From an uncultured Granulosicoccaceae bacterium (GTDB lineage: Bacteria > Pseudomonadota > Gammaproteobacteria > Granulosicoccales > Granulosicoccaceae): a DNA stretch of 64,000 nucleotides. The position numbers and the translations under genes are program-made. Below the pieces are notes generated by a model. It saw only the letters and a list, made by a program, of their open reading frames with translations, searched no databases and was not told the DNA's origin. Numbering within the stretch: position 1 is the stretch's first letter; each line of letters opens with the position of its first letter. Below, in pieces: positions 27,558 through 37,284 of the stretch. The stretch spans positions 62,001-126,000 of the forward strand of contig CALGLE010000048.1 of the NCBI GenBank assembly GCA_937930305.1, in the 5' to 3' direction.

Positions 27558-29585
27558 TTACTCATTTACGCACGCACGCATAGCATCGAGCAGTGCACTG
27601 TGCAGGTTACGGCTTGCAACGGCGTCCCCAATACGCGCTAAATAAAACGAACCCTTTGGGTTAAGCGATGTGTACGGTGACAAGCCTTTTGTTAAGGAAT
27701 GCAAGTCCAGCTGCCCTAAGTTCATCGCATACGGTTTTAAAGCCTTATAGAGTTCATCGTTTGGTGTAACGCCGTGTTCAACGATGACATGATCGACTGT
27801 GTGTAGCTCTATGGTTTTCGTCAGAACGTGGCGTAAGCCCAGTCGCAAACGGTTGCCACTACGTTCAACAAACGCCAGTTCCTTCAAGCATTGAAATTCC
27901 ACCCCCATCAGGGCCAGATGTCGTAGTGCAACCGAAGAGGTCGTCGGTCCAAGCTCCTGTAGCAGATGCCGATCAGGGCTTACTATCGTCAAAGATGATG
28001 CCAGAGGGGCTATAACATCGGCGGTCACGGTACTTGCGTGATCCCCGACTTCGTCTAACAATAAAATATCACCCGATAAGTTTTGATGTTCAGACAAAAC
28101 ATCCCAGCTTGATAACGTCAGTTCTGCTCCCGGTGCGTTTACATGTTCCGGCCAGCCACCTGTTGCAACCACCACTAAATCACCGGGTTGCTCCAACACT
28201 TCCGTAGCTTCCACGTAGTGATTCAATTCGACTTCAACACCTAAGTGTTGAATTTCGTTTATCAGCCAATCCAGCGTGGCTTGCATTTGTTGTCGCAGGC
28301 TTCCCATGGAAGCTAGATTCAACTGGCCACCTAATCGATTAGAGGCTTCAATCAAACGAACACGGTGCCCGCGTTCTGCACTCACTCGCGCAGCTTCCAA
28401 ACCCGCTGGACCACCACCAACAACCGTTACTCGTTTCTTAAGTATCGCTGGCTGAATGATATGAGGCAGCCACAGCTCTCTTCCGGTTGCGGCATTTTGA
28501 CCACATACCGCCGGTTTTCCTTGATTGACTCGGTCAACGCAATAACCCAATCCAACACAGGGGCGAATACGATCTTCCTTGCCCGTTTTGAGTTTTTTAA
28601 CCAAGTAAGGATCGGCCATATGCGCGCGTGTCATGCCAACCAAATCCACATGGCCTTGCGCCACGGCATGTTCAGCCGTGGCGATATCCGCAATACCACC
28701 TGCGTGTAGTATGGGCACATTCACGGCCTCGCGAATGCGCCCTGCAACACTTATGTGCTCGGTTGCAGGCATTCCCATGGGTGGCACCCAACCAGCTAGG
28801 CCTAAATCATCATAGGGAGCACCCACTAATATATTAAATAGATCCACTTGCCCAGTATCTTCCAAGCGTATGGCGGCAGCTACACAATCATCGGCTGCCA
28901 ATCCACCTTCGAGTAGTTCATCCCCAGTGATGCGTAAAGACAAAACGAACTCAAAGCCAACTCGTTCACGAATAGCGGTGAGCACTTGTTCTGTTATTCG
29001 TAATCGATTTTCTAACGGGCCACCGTAGTCATCTTTGCGTTGATTCGTAAGAGGAGATAGAAACTGGCCTAACAAATGAGAATGAACCAGCACCTCAACC
29101 CCGTCAAACCCACCCTGTTGACAGCGATAAGCCGCATCAGCAAATTGAGCGATAACGCGATCGATATCCTGTTGCTCCATGACTTTGGGAAACGCTCGAT
29201 GGGCCCGCTCTCTGACAGCCGAAGGTGCAATGACCGGTAACCAGTCAGCGTTATCCCAGCTCGTGCGCCGCCCCATATGGGTGATTTGACACATCACCGC
29301 TGCACCGTTTGATTTAACACCGGCGCAAAGCTTTTGAAACCAAGGAATGACGCTATCGTCACCCGCATAAAGCTGACCAAACACCGACGGGCTATCGGGT
29401 GCAATGTTGGTGGAGCCACCGATCATCGTAAGGCCAACACCCCCTTTGGCCTTTTCTTCGTGATACGCACGATAGCGATCTTTAGGAAGCCCTCCTTCTG
29501 CAAAGCTAGGTGCGTGGGAGGTACTGACGATGCGATTACGTAATGTCAGTGATCCCACAGTAATCGGACTGAGCAGTTCGTTCAT
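27558..29585 (-). CDS. NADH:flavin oxidoreductase (OYE/FMN barrel) with FAD/NAD(P) domain
   Basis: LLSPITVGSLTLRNRIVSTSHAP, FDGVEVLVHSHLLGQFLSPLTNQRKDDYGG, CVGLGYCVDRVNQGKPAVCGQNAATGRE, VTVVGGGPAGLEAARVSAERGH. Confidence 0.88.
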   Translation of the reverse strand: MNELLSPITVGSLTLRNRIVSTSHAPSFAEGGLPKDRYRAYHEEKAKGGVGLTMIGGSTNIAPDSPSVFGQLYAGDDSVIPWFQKLCAGVKSNGAAVMCQITHMGRRTSWDNADWLPVIAPSAVRERAHRAFPKVMEQQDIDRVIAQFADAAYRCQQGGFDGVEVLVHSHLLGQFLSPLTNQRKDDYGGPLENRLRITEQVLTAIRERVGFEFVLSLRITGDELLEGGLAADDCVAAAIRLEDTGQVDLFNILVGAPYDDLGLAGWVPPMGMPATEHISVAGRIREAVNVPILHAGGIADIATAEHAVAQGHVDLVGMTRAHMADPYLVKKLKTGKEDRIRPCVGLGYCVDRVNQGKPAVCGQNAATGRELWLPHIIQPAILKKRVTVVGGGPAGLEAARVSAERGHRVRLIEASNRLGGQLNLASMGSLRQQMQATLDWLINEIQHLGVEVELNHYVEATEVLEQPGDLVVVATGGWPEHVNAPGAELTLSSWDVLSEHQNLSGDILLLDEVGDHASTVTADVIAPLASSLTIVSPDRHLLQELGPTTSSVALRHLALMGVEFQCLKELAFVERSGNRLRLGLRHVLTKTIELHTVDHVIVEHGVTPNDELYKALKPYAMNLGQLDLHSLTKGLSPYTSLNPKGSFYLARIGDAVASRNLHSALLDAMRACVNE

Positions 29586-29679
29586 TTCATCAGGTAACCA
29601 AAGTCGGTGACAAAACTAAAATATGCATCGTCATACACTTGTTGTCCTCGCCTGCCAATATAAATTTCAACGCGACTAA

Positions 29680-30678
29680 TCAAGCATTCAAACCTGCCAA
29701 CACATCGTGCCCCTGTGATTTCCAAAAATGCAGTAAGTCTATGAATATCCAATTCTCAGTTAGCTTATCCCCATCACGGCGATACACATCGATCACGCGT
29801 AAATCCCCCGGGGTATCACTGGGCGGGAACCCCATAAAGCCATTGGGGGTTACCGTTAAATTTGGCCAGCCAAAAAAGGCACCGAATTCGCCTTCGGCTA
29901 AACGACAAACATGCCCATTAAAGGTTCGGTCTTTTAAGCCGGCTCGAAAAGGCCCTGAGTGTTGTTCCGCGTAGCGTTCGATGGTGTATGTAGCGCCAAT
30001 GCCCGTCGGCCCCCACCAAATCATGTCTTCATTCCAGCTGCGCCGTAATTCATCCACTAGCGATTCTCCCTGCTCGCCCCCGCGCCAAGTTTTTATGTCA
30101 TTCACCATAAAATCGATGGCTGCCAAGGTGCGTTCCCCCTCAGCGGGATCCTGCGCATCAAACATCAAACCGGTGTGCGTCATGGGACCGGGTTGAACCA
30201 ACTGCGCCGCCGTTTGTTCTGGGAATGGGTTTATGCCCACCTGCGCCATCAGATGTGGGATATCAAAGTACATCGCCGTTTCAACAATCTGGTTGTCTTC
30301 TACGCGGTTAAATTCGCAATAGCGAAGCATCACCATCTTTTGGGTTGCAGGAATGCCTAACCACGCCACATCAAACAAACCCATCAAATGCCCCATGGAC
30401 ACCACCCACACACCGGATTGATCAGGCAGTGAATTCTCACCGGCCATAAACACATCCATGCGCCGCTGCATGTGCTGAACGGCCTGCCTTAAGGGCTTCC
30501 AGAATTCAGTGGCAACGGAGTCAGCCCCAACCATTTCATCAAACGGGTGATACCCTCTCCAAAAGTAATCTGCTGACGTATGCCGAGCCAAAACGGAAAC
30601 CAGTTCGTCTGGCTTGGCGGCATCAAACGCTTGGTAAAAATCGAGAATGAGTTGTTTTTGCTGTTGAAAATCAGTCAC
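29680..30678 (-). CDS. SnoaL-like / NTF2-fold protein (two-domain, about 330 aa)
   Basis: ILDFYQAFDAAKPDELVSVLARHTSADYFWRGYHPFDEM...RVIDVYRRDGDKLTENWIFIDLLHFWKSQG. Confidence 0.8.
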   Translation of the reverse strand: MTDFQQQKQLILDFYQAFDAAKPDELVSVLARHTSADYFWRGYHPFDEMVGADSVATEFWKPLRQAVQHMQRRMDVFMAGENSLPDQSGVWVVSMGHLMGLFDVAWLGIPATQKMVMLRYCEFNRVEDNQIVETAMYFDIPHLMAQVGINPFPEQTAAQLVQPGPMTHTGLMFDAQDPAEGERTLAAIDFMVNDIKTWRGGEQGESLVDELRRSWNEDMIWWGPTGIGATYTIERYAEQHSGPFRAGLKDRTFNGHVCRLAEGEFGAFFGWPNLTVTPNGFMGFPPSDTPGDLRVIDVYRRDGDKLTENWIFIDLLHFWKSQGHDVLAGLNA

Positions 30679-30756
30679 GTAAGTGCCTTGGGTTGAGTTT
30701 TTTTAGTCTACTTGGCGAATAAAACTTGCCAAGGCCTACATCATCAGTTTATCCTG

Positions 30757-30774
30757 TTTGCATAGGTATGCAAA
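30757..30774. promoter_or_regulatory. Candidate LacI-family operator
   Basis: Perfect 18-bp palindrome TTTGCATA-GG-TATGCAAA in the divergent intergenic region, 24 bp before the ABC ATPase start; the locus encodes a LacI regulator. Confidence 0.55.
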
Positions 30775-30798
30775 ACCGTTTTTATCTCGGAGATTTCA

Positions 30799-31851
30799 TT
30801 GGCAGAAATTCAGTTAGAGGGCCTTTCAAAACGGTGGGGAAGCTTTGTTGGGGTTGATAAATTTGACCTAACTATCGCCGATCAGGAATTTTTGGTCTTA
30901 CTCGGGCCATCGGGCTGCGGCAAAACCACCACCATGCGCATGATCGCAGGTTTGGAGGACGCTACCGAAGGCCAAATCAAAATCGATGGTCAGGTGGTGA
31001 ACGATTTGGAACCCAAAGATCGGGATGTGGCGATGGTATTTCAAAGCTACGCCCTGTATCCGAATATGAATGTGTACGAAAACATTCGCTTTCCGTTAAA
31101 AGTGCGCAATATCGATCCAGCATCCCACGACGAACGCGTTATGAAAGCCAGCGCTATGGTCGAGCTGGATGAATTTCTGAAACGTAAACCGGCCGAACTC
31201 TCTGGCGGTCAGCGCCAACGTGTTGCTCTAGCTCGAGCCATTGTGCGAAAACCCAAAGTGTTTTTAATGGACGAGCCGCTATCAAACTTAGATGCTAAGT
31301 TGCGTGTTTCGACCCGCGCACAAATCAAAAACCTCACACACGATTTGGCCGTTACCACGATCTATGTAACGCACGATCAAATTGAAGCCATGACTTTAGC
31401 CGACCGCGTTGTGGTGATGAAAGCGGGCATTGTGCAGCAGGTGGGAAGCCCCACAGAAATTTACGACACACCCGCCAATACGTTTGTCGCATCGTTTATC
31501 GGTAGCCCGGCCATGAATTTAATCGACGGTCGCTGCGAGCAAGGGCACTTCATCGCGAACCAAGTGAATATCCCAGGCATTGGCCAATCCGATGGCGGCT
31601 TTACATTGGGTTTTCGAGCTGAAGATGCCAGCATTGCAGAAGATGGCCAAGGCGAAATCACGGCCCCAATCTACGCGATCGAACTGTTAGGAGATGCCAC
31701 GATGGTGTCAGTTCGCATCAGCGGAAGCTTGGTCAGTGTGAAAGCCAACAAAAACTATCGAGCAGAAATTGGAGACACCGTTTCAATGTCGGTGCCTCCA
31801 AACATTTGTCACCTATTCGAAGCTGAATCAGGGACACGCATTGAGGCTTAA
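30799..31851 (+). CDS. Sugar-type ABC transporter ATP-binding protein (UgpC/MsmK family)
   Basis: GPSGCGKTTTMRMIAGLEDATEG, LSGGQRQRVALARAIVRKPKVFLMDEPLSNLDAKLR, TOBE-like C-terminus; TTG start. Confidence 0.93.
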   Translation: MAEIQLEGLSKRWGSFVGVDKFDLTIADQEFLVLLGPSGCGKTTTMRMIAGLEDATEGQIKIDGQVVNDLEPKDRDVAMVFQSYALYPNMNVYENIRFPLKVRNIDPASHDERVMKASAMVELDEFLKRKPAELSGGQRQRVALARAIVRKPKVFLMDEPLSNLDAKLRVSTRAQIKNLTHDLAVTTIYVTHDQIEAMTLADRVVVMKAGIVQQVGSPTEIYDTPANTFVASFIGSPAMNLIDGRCEQGHFIANQVNIPGIGQSDGGFTLGFRAEDASIAEDGQGEITAPIYAIELLGDATMVSVRISGSLVSVKANKNYRAEIGDTVSMSVPPNICHLFEAESGTRIEA

Positions 31852-31864
31852 TAGCCTAAAACCG

Positions 31865-31911
31865 TTCCCGACGCATCGGGACAAACAATTGATGCACCCG
31901 ATGGTGCATCA
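31865..31911 (+). other. Two adjacent intercistronic hairpins
   Basis: TTCCCGA-CGCA-TCGGGA-type stem (31865-31881) and TGATGCACC-CGAT-GGTGCATCA (31890-31911). Confidence 0.8.
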
Positions 31912-31936
31912 CTTCCACTAAGAGGGGACTGTAACT

Positions 31937-33160
31937 ATGTTGTTTAAAAAAGTAGCGTTGGCCACGGCCATCGGTCTTGTGGCATCAAACGCCATGGCCG
32001 AATGTGAAATCGGTGCACGCGTAAGCATTGTTGGCAATGAGTTTCCAGCCATTCAAGCGGTGGGCTCTGCCGCGGCAGAATGCTCGGGCTCAGAAGTTAA
32101 ATCCAACCTCACCGCTGATCATCAGAAGATCAACGTTGCAGGTATGTCAGGTAATCCGGCGGAATACACCTCAGCCATCATCGCTAACTCGTCTATCGTT
32201 GCTTTGATGAACGAAGACGTGATTCGCCCATTGGATGATTTGGTGGCGAAACACGGTGCCGATTTAAAGAAAAATCAGTTGATTACCATCGACGGTAAAA
32301 TCATGGCAGTCGCCTTCATGGCGAACGCACAACACCTGGTTTATCGCAAAGACGTGTTGGAAGAAATTGGTGTTGAACCGCCAACTACTTACGAAGAAAT
32401 GCTAGCTGCAGCTGAAATGATTCGCGAGAAAGGCATCATGGATAATCCGCTTGGCGGCGCTTATGCAGCCGGCTGGAATCTGGCGCAAGAATTCAACAAT
32501 ATGTACATCGGTATGGGCGGCGACTTCTTCAAAGCAGGTACAGCGGAAGTTTCGATCAATAACGAGGCAGGTATTGCAGCACTCGAGATGATGAAGTCTT
32601 TAAGCGAATACATGAACCCAGATTTTCTGACGCATGATTCCAACGCCACGTCTGCTGAATGGAAAGCGGGTAATGTCGCGATCATGAATATGTGGGGTTC
32701 TCGTGTTGGTCCTTTACGTGAAACTGAAGGCTCTTCTCAAGAAGTGGTTGATAACACTATGATCGCCGGCCCCATGACCGTCGGTGGCGGCGAGACACCA
32801 GCAACCACTTTGTGGTGGGATGGCTGGACCGTTGCCAAGAACATCAGCGACGAAGAAGCTGAAGCCACGTTCATTGCTTTGAATCATGCGATCCGTCCCG
32901 ATATGTTGAACGAAGAAACGTCTCCGATGGCTGTTTGGCTAATCGACGGCTATGAGCCGACTCCAGCTGCAACCGGCGTATTCGATGCCGCGAATCGAGG
33001 ATCGGTTCCGTATCCGATGTTGCCTTTCCAAGGGTTGTTACACACTTCCCTTGGCGAAGAATTGTCTGACTTCATGCAAGGCAAAGAAGATGCAGCCACA
33101 GCGTTGGCTGATGTGGAAGCTGCCTACACAGCAAAGGCGAAAGAAAAAGGTTTCCTATAA
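31937..33160 (+). CDS. Extracellular solute-binding protein of a sugar-type ABC importer
   Basis: Signal peptide ALATAIGLVASNAMA; family-1-like SBP features (MAVAFMANAQHLVYRKDVLEEIGVEPPTTYEEMLAAAEMI). Confidence 0.88.
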   Translation: MLFKKVALATAIGLVASNAMAECEIGARVSIVGNEFPAIQAVGSAAAECSGSEVKSNLTADHQKINVAGMSGNPAEYTSAIIANSSIVALMNEDVIRPLDDLVAKHGADLKKNQLITIDGKIMAVAFMANAQHLVYRKDVLEEIGVEPPTTYEEMLAAAEMIREKGIMDNPLGGAYAAGWNLAQEFNNMYIGMGGDFFKAGTAEVSINNEAGIAALEMMKSLSEYMNPDFLTHDSNATSAEWKAGNVAIMNMWGSRVGPLRETEGSSQEVVDNTMIAGPMTVGGGETPATTLWWDGWTVAKNISDEEAEATFIALNHAIRPDMLNEETSPMAVWLIDGYEPTPAATGVFDAANRGSVPYPMLPFQGLLHTSLGEELSDFMQGKEDAATALADVEAAYTAKAKEKGFL

Positions 33161-33186
33161 GCCTTAATTTTCTATAAGTCTTAATT
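33153..33186 (+). repeat. 17-bp tandem duplication spanning the SBP stop codon
   Basis: TCCTATAAGCCTTAATT / TTCTATAAGTCTTAATT, two mismatches. Confidence 0.85.
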
Positions 33187-33191
33187 AAGAG

Positions 33192-33226
33192 GGTATGCGA
33201 GTGAGAACATCAAGCACTCGCATACC
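33192..33226 (+). other. 12-bp perfect stem hairpin between SBP and permease genes
   Basis: GGTATGCGAGTG-AGAACATCAAG-CACTCGCATACC; no following T run. Confidence 0.85.
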
Positions 33227-33277
33227 TACCTTTCTTATCGAATTCTACTCACCGATGGGCGGCCATCTCCTGCCACT

Positions 33278-34303
33278 ATGAAACACAAAACGTTTTTCTG
33301 GTTCATATTGCCAACAGCCAGCGCCATGCTGCTGTTCATCGCGCTGCCTATCATTTCTGTCGTCACGCAATCTCTGTTCACACCACACGAGCAAGTGTTG
33401 GAAGTGGTTGAGAACTGCGGGCCATTTGGCTGTAAAGAGACAACAACCGTCAATCAAGAAGCCACACAAAAGTTACGCGATGCAAAACCTTTAGGAAAAT
33501 TCGCAGGCTTAGATATTTATTTCGATCGAGGTCATCTCGCCGTCAACGAGGTGAGCGAAGCGTGGAAGACTCGCACCGATATGTCGGACTTTTTCAATGC
33601 CTTGAGAAATCTACCGTTCTATCGAGCCATGGGATTCACGCTAACGCACACCTTCACGGTAACCCCATTACTGATTATTTTAGGATTCATTATCGCGGTT
33701 GCGGTGAACTCCTTACATCGGCATTTAAAAGGCCTTGCCATCTTCTTCTCGCTGCTCCCCATGATAGTGACCCCATTAATTGGATCGCTGATTCTATTTT
33801 GGATGGTGGACAGTCGCGGAATTGTTGGCAACGCGCTGCAGTGGCTGTTCTCCGATCCAACACTGTCTTTAAAGGCTTCTACAGGTTACACCTGGATTAT
33901 GTTGATTGTGTACGGTGTCTGGCATTCCGCACCCTTCGCCTTTGTCGTTTTCTACGCCGGCTTACAAACACTACCGCAAGACACTTTAGAGAGCTCGATG
34001 ATTGATGGTGCATCGCGTTGGCAACAAATACGCTATGTGGTCATTCCACACATCATGCCCTTGGTTACCTTTGTGGCATTAATCCAGTTAATGGACAACT
34101 TTCGAGTGTTTGAATCCATTGTTGGCTTTAGCGCACAAGCTCATGCCACGTCTTTGTCGTGGATCATATTTAATGATTTAGGTGGAGAAACTCGCGCGTT
34201 GTCATCCGCTGCCGCCACTTCAGTTCTAACTATTCTGGGCGTCGCCATCTTACTCTCTCCCGTACTGGTTCGAACTTGGCAAGATTTTAAGGTGAAGCAG
34301 TAA
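33278..34303 (+). CDS. Sugar-type ABC transporter permease (MalF/UgpA-like)
   Basis: EAA loop DTLESSMIDGASRWQQIRYVVIPHIMPL; multiple TM segments. Confidence 0.9.
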   Translation: MKHKTFFWFILPTASAMLLFIALPIISVVTQSLFTPHEQVLEVVENCGPFGCKETTTVNQEATQKLRDAKPLGKFAGLDIYFDRGHLAVNEVSEAWKTRTDMSDFFNALRNLPFYRAMGFTLTHTFTVTPLLIILGFIIAVAVNSLHRHLKGLAIFFSLLPMIVTPLIGSLILFWMVDSRGIVGNALQWLFSDPTLSLKASTGYTWIMLIVYGVWHSAPFAFVVFYAGLQTLPQDTLESSMIDGASRWQQIRYVVIPHIMPLVTFVALIQLMDNFRVFESIVGFSAQAHATSLSWIIFNDLGGETRALSSAAATSVLTILGVAILLSPVLVRTWQDFKVKQ

Positions 34304-34304
34304 C

Positions 34305-35186
34305 ATGAAAGCAAAAGCCTTTAAACAACCCCCTGCCCTGCGCACCTTATCGTCGCTGTTTATTATCCTTTGGCTTTTCCTGGCCGCTTTTCCTTTTCTA
34401 TGGACGCTATGGGGTTCATTCAAAGTTGAATTGGATTTATTTTCCAAAGCCGATTGGACCAATGCCATCACTGGTGCTCGCACCATCGCTGAACACGGCA
34501 GCGCATTTACTGGCAATGGCTATGAAGGTGCGTGGGTACAAGAGGAGTTTTGGAAGGCCGTTATCAATACCGCGTTGGTGTGTTTCTTCGTGGTTACCAT
34601 CTCTCTCACTATTGGAACTCTGGGTGGATACGCACTATCACGCTCACAATTTCGATACACCTTTTGGTTGTTGATCACCGCCTTGATTTTTAGGGCAATG
34701 CCGCCCATCACGCTGGTGTCTGGTTATTTGCTGCCATTTTTTGAATGGAATTTATGGGGCATATTGCCCACCACGATTGTTGTGTTGGTCGCTATCAATC
34801 AACCATTCACCTTGTGGATGCTGCATAGCTTCTTCCAAAAAATTCCCAAAGAATTGGACGAAAGCGCGAAGGTCGATGGTTGCTCGCAATTTCAAGCGTT
34901 CCGACACGTCATCATTCCCGTCATGTGGCCAGGGGTCATTACGACGGGCTTGTTCAGCTTTTTGTTGGCATACAACGACTTTGCTGTCACGTCCATGCTG
35001 TTATCAAAAGAAAATCAAACCATGGTGCCAAAAATATACAGTTTTCTTGGAACCACACAAACCGAAGGCAATGTCATGTTTGCGGTTGCCGCTGTGGTTT
35101 CAGCAACCGCACCACTGTTTGTCCTGGTGATGTTTTTCCAACGGCAGATTGTGTCTGGGTTAACTCAAGGTGCGGTCAAAGGTTAA
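34305..35186 (+). CDS. Sugar-type ABC transporter permease (MalG/UgpE-like)
   Basis: EAA loop [29 protein letters not shown]. Confidence 0.92.
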   Translation: MKAKAFKQPPALRTLSSLFIILWLFLAAFPFLWTLWGSFKVELDLFSKADWTNAITGARTIAEHGSAFTGNGYEGAWVQEEFWKAVINTALVCFFVVTISLTIGTLGGYALSRSQFRYTFWLLITALIFRAMPPITLVSGYLLPFFEWNLWGILPTTIVVLVAINQPFTLWMLHSFFQKIPKELDESAKVDGCSQFQAFRHVIIPVMWPGVITTGLFSFLLAYNDFAVTSMLLSKENQTMVPKIYSFLGTTQTEGNVMFAVAAVVSATAPLFVLVMFFQRQIVSGLTQGAVKG

Positions 35187-35199
35187 GTTAAGGGTACTT

Positions 35200-36510
35200 A
35201 TGACAATTGAATACTTAAAACGTGGAATTTCGGATTCCGACCGGGCCGAGGACGATGCGAAAACGGCAGCCGTTGTCGCCGACACCCTGAAGCAAATCGA
35301 ACAGCATGGGGACAAGGCCGTACATGAATTGGCGGTTAAATTCGATAATTATGATCGAGAATCCTATCGTTTAACCGATGATGAAATTCAATCTATTATC
35401 GCGAAAGTGAGTGCTCGCGATATGGAAGATTTAAAGTTTGCCCAGGAGCAAGTTCGCAACTTCGCCCAAGCACAACGCGCCAGCATGGTAGACATCGAAA
35501 TTGAAACCTTACCTGGCGTCATTTTGGGTCATAAAAATATCCCCGTACAGTCGGTGGGTTGTTATGTGCCCGGTGGCAAATTCCCAATGGTCGCGTCAGC
35601 TCATATGTCGATTGCCACCGCATCGGTTGCAGGCGTTCCTCGCATAGTGGCTTGCACTCCGCCATTCAATGGCGAACCCAATCCGGCGGTTATTGCGGCT
35701 ATGCACTTAGGTGGTGCGCATGAAATTTATGTGCTCGGAGGCATTCAAGCGGTGGGTGCGATGGCCTTGGGAACTCAAACCATTGCACCGGTGCATTTGC
35801 TGGTAGGGCCTGGAAACGCATTCGTGGCCGAAGCCAAACGGCAATTGTTTGGTCGTGTGGGCATTGATCTGTTCGCCGGCCCCACCGAAACCATGGTAAT
35901 CGCCGATGACACAGTGGATGCTGAACTGTGTGCAACCGATTTGTTAGGCCAAGCCGAACATGGGTATAACAGTCCCGCTGTTTTACTGACCAATTCGCGA
36001 ACACTGGCCGAAGAGACACTAAAAGAAATCGATCGCTTACTTACCATCCTGCCAACAGCTGATACGGCATCCGTCAGTTGGCGTGACTACGGTGAAGTGA
36101 TTCTTTGCGATACCTACGACGAAATGCTGGAAGTTGCCGATGACATCGCTTCAGAGCATGTACAGGTGATGACCGATCGTGACGATTGGTTTTTAGAGAA
36201 TATGACGTGCTATGGCGCATTGTTTCTTGGGGCTCGAACGAATGTGGCCAATGGCGATAAGGTCATCGGCACGAATCATACCTTGCCAACGAAAAAAGCC
36301 GGTCGTTACACCGGTGGCTTGTGGGTGGGGAAATTTCTAAAAACGCATTCCTATCAGAAGGTGTTAACCGATGAGGCGGCAACCACCATCGGTGAATACG
36401 GCTCGCGTTTGTGCATGTTGGAAGGTTTTGTTGGGCACGCTGAGCAATGCAATGTGAGGGTTCGCCGATACGGTAAGAAAAACGTACCTTACGGCGAAGC
36501 GGCACTTTGA
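35200..36510 (+). CDS. Histidinol-dehydrogenase-family enzyme; possible sulfopropanediol dehydrogenase (HpsN-like)
   Basis: HisD fold motifs ([75 protein letters not shown]) with candidate Zn ligands kept ([22 protein letters not shown]). N-terminus MTIEYLKRG and catabolic context suggest HpsN-like rather than biosynthetic HisD. Start refined to internal ATG. Confidence 0.8.
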   Translation: MTIEYLKRGISDSDRAEDDAKTAAVVADTLKQIEQHGDKAVHELAVKFDNYDRESYRLTDDEIQSIIAKVSARDMEDLKFAQEQVRNFAQAQRASMVDIEIETLPGVILGHKNIPVQSVGCYVPGGKFPMVASAHMSIATASVAGVPRIVACTPPFNGEPNPAVIAAMHLGGAHEIYVLGGIQAVGAMALGTQTIAPVHLLVGPGNAFVAEAKRQLFGRVGIDLFAGPTETMVIADDTVDAELCATDLLGQAEHGYNSPAVLLTNSRTLAEETLKEIDRLLTILPTADTASVSWRDYGEVILCDTYDEMLEVADDIASEHVQVMTDRDDWFLENMTCYGALFLGARTNVANGDKVIGTNHTLPTKKAGRYTGGLWVGKFLKTHSYQKVLTDEAATTIGEYGSRLCMLEGFVGHAEQCNVRVRRYGKKNVPYGEAAL

Positions 36511-36519
36511 TCTAACACC

Positions 36520-37284
36520 ATGGCACTCCCAACGACACCCTCATTTAGATTGGATGGAAAGCGCGCTTTGGTCGCTGGCGCATCCTCAGGTATTGGACTG
36601 GGTGCGGCAGTGGCATTGGCTGAAGCCGGTGCACACGTTTTCGTCGCGGCAAGACGCGCGGACGCACTTGATGAGCTCGTTGCCACCCTGTCAAAACGAG
36701 ATTTAAAAGCTACGGCTGTGCCGATGGATGTGTGTGATTTCGAGGCCACTCAAAAAACGGTGGCAGAACACGGCCCGTTTGATGTGTTGGTAAATTCTGC
36801 CGGCTTGGCCCGTCACAGTGCCGCTGTGAATACCACTGAAACGGACTATGACGCGGTAACGGATTTAAATGTTAAAGCCGCCTACTTTCTTACCCAGGCC
36901 GTTGCGAAGGGTTTATTAAACTCTAAGAAGCCTGGGTCTCTGATCAACATTTCTTCTCAAATGGCGCATGTGGGTGGGCCTGAACGAGCGGTGTATTGCG
37001 CCACAAAACACGCGGTGGAGGGCTTTACCAAAGCCATGGCCATTGAATGGGGGCCATCCAACATCCGAGTGAATACGGTTTGTCCGACGTTTGTACTCAC
37101 CGAGTTATCGAAGGTAACCTTTGATGACCCGGTTAAAAAGCAATGGATCTTGGATAAGATTCAACTGAACAGAGCGGCCGAAATTGAAGACATCATGGGG
37201 CCGGTGGTTTTTCTCGCCTCGGATGCTTCCGCCATGATCACTGGCACATCTTTGCTGGTGGATGGCGGTTGGACTGCCGACTGA
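36520..37284 (+). CDS. SDR family dehydrogenase (gluconate 5-dehydrogenase-like)
   Basis: RALVAGASSGIGLGAAVALAEAGA, LVNSAGLARH, YCATKHAVEGFTKAMAIEWGPSNIRVNTVCPTFV, ITGTSLLVDGGW. Confidence 0.9.
   Translation: MALPTTPSFRLDGKRALVAGASSGIGLGAAVALAEAGAHVFVAARRADALDELVATLSKRDLKATAVPMDVCDFEATQKTVAEHGPFDVLVNSAGLARHSAAVNTTETDYDAVTDLNVKAAYFLTQAVAKGLLNSKKPGSLINISSQMAHVGGPERAVYCATKHAVEGFTKAMAIEWGPSNIRVNTVCPTFVLTELSKVTFDDPVKKQWILDKIQLNRAAEIEDIMGPVVFLASDASAMITGTSLLVDGGWTAD

Noticed and set aside
35200-36510. Biosynthetic histidinol dehydrogenase (hisD)
   Set aside because: No other his genes nearby; embedded in an importer/LacI catabolic operon, so a catabolic HisD-family member is more likely.
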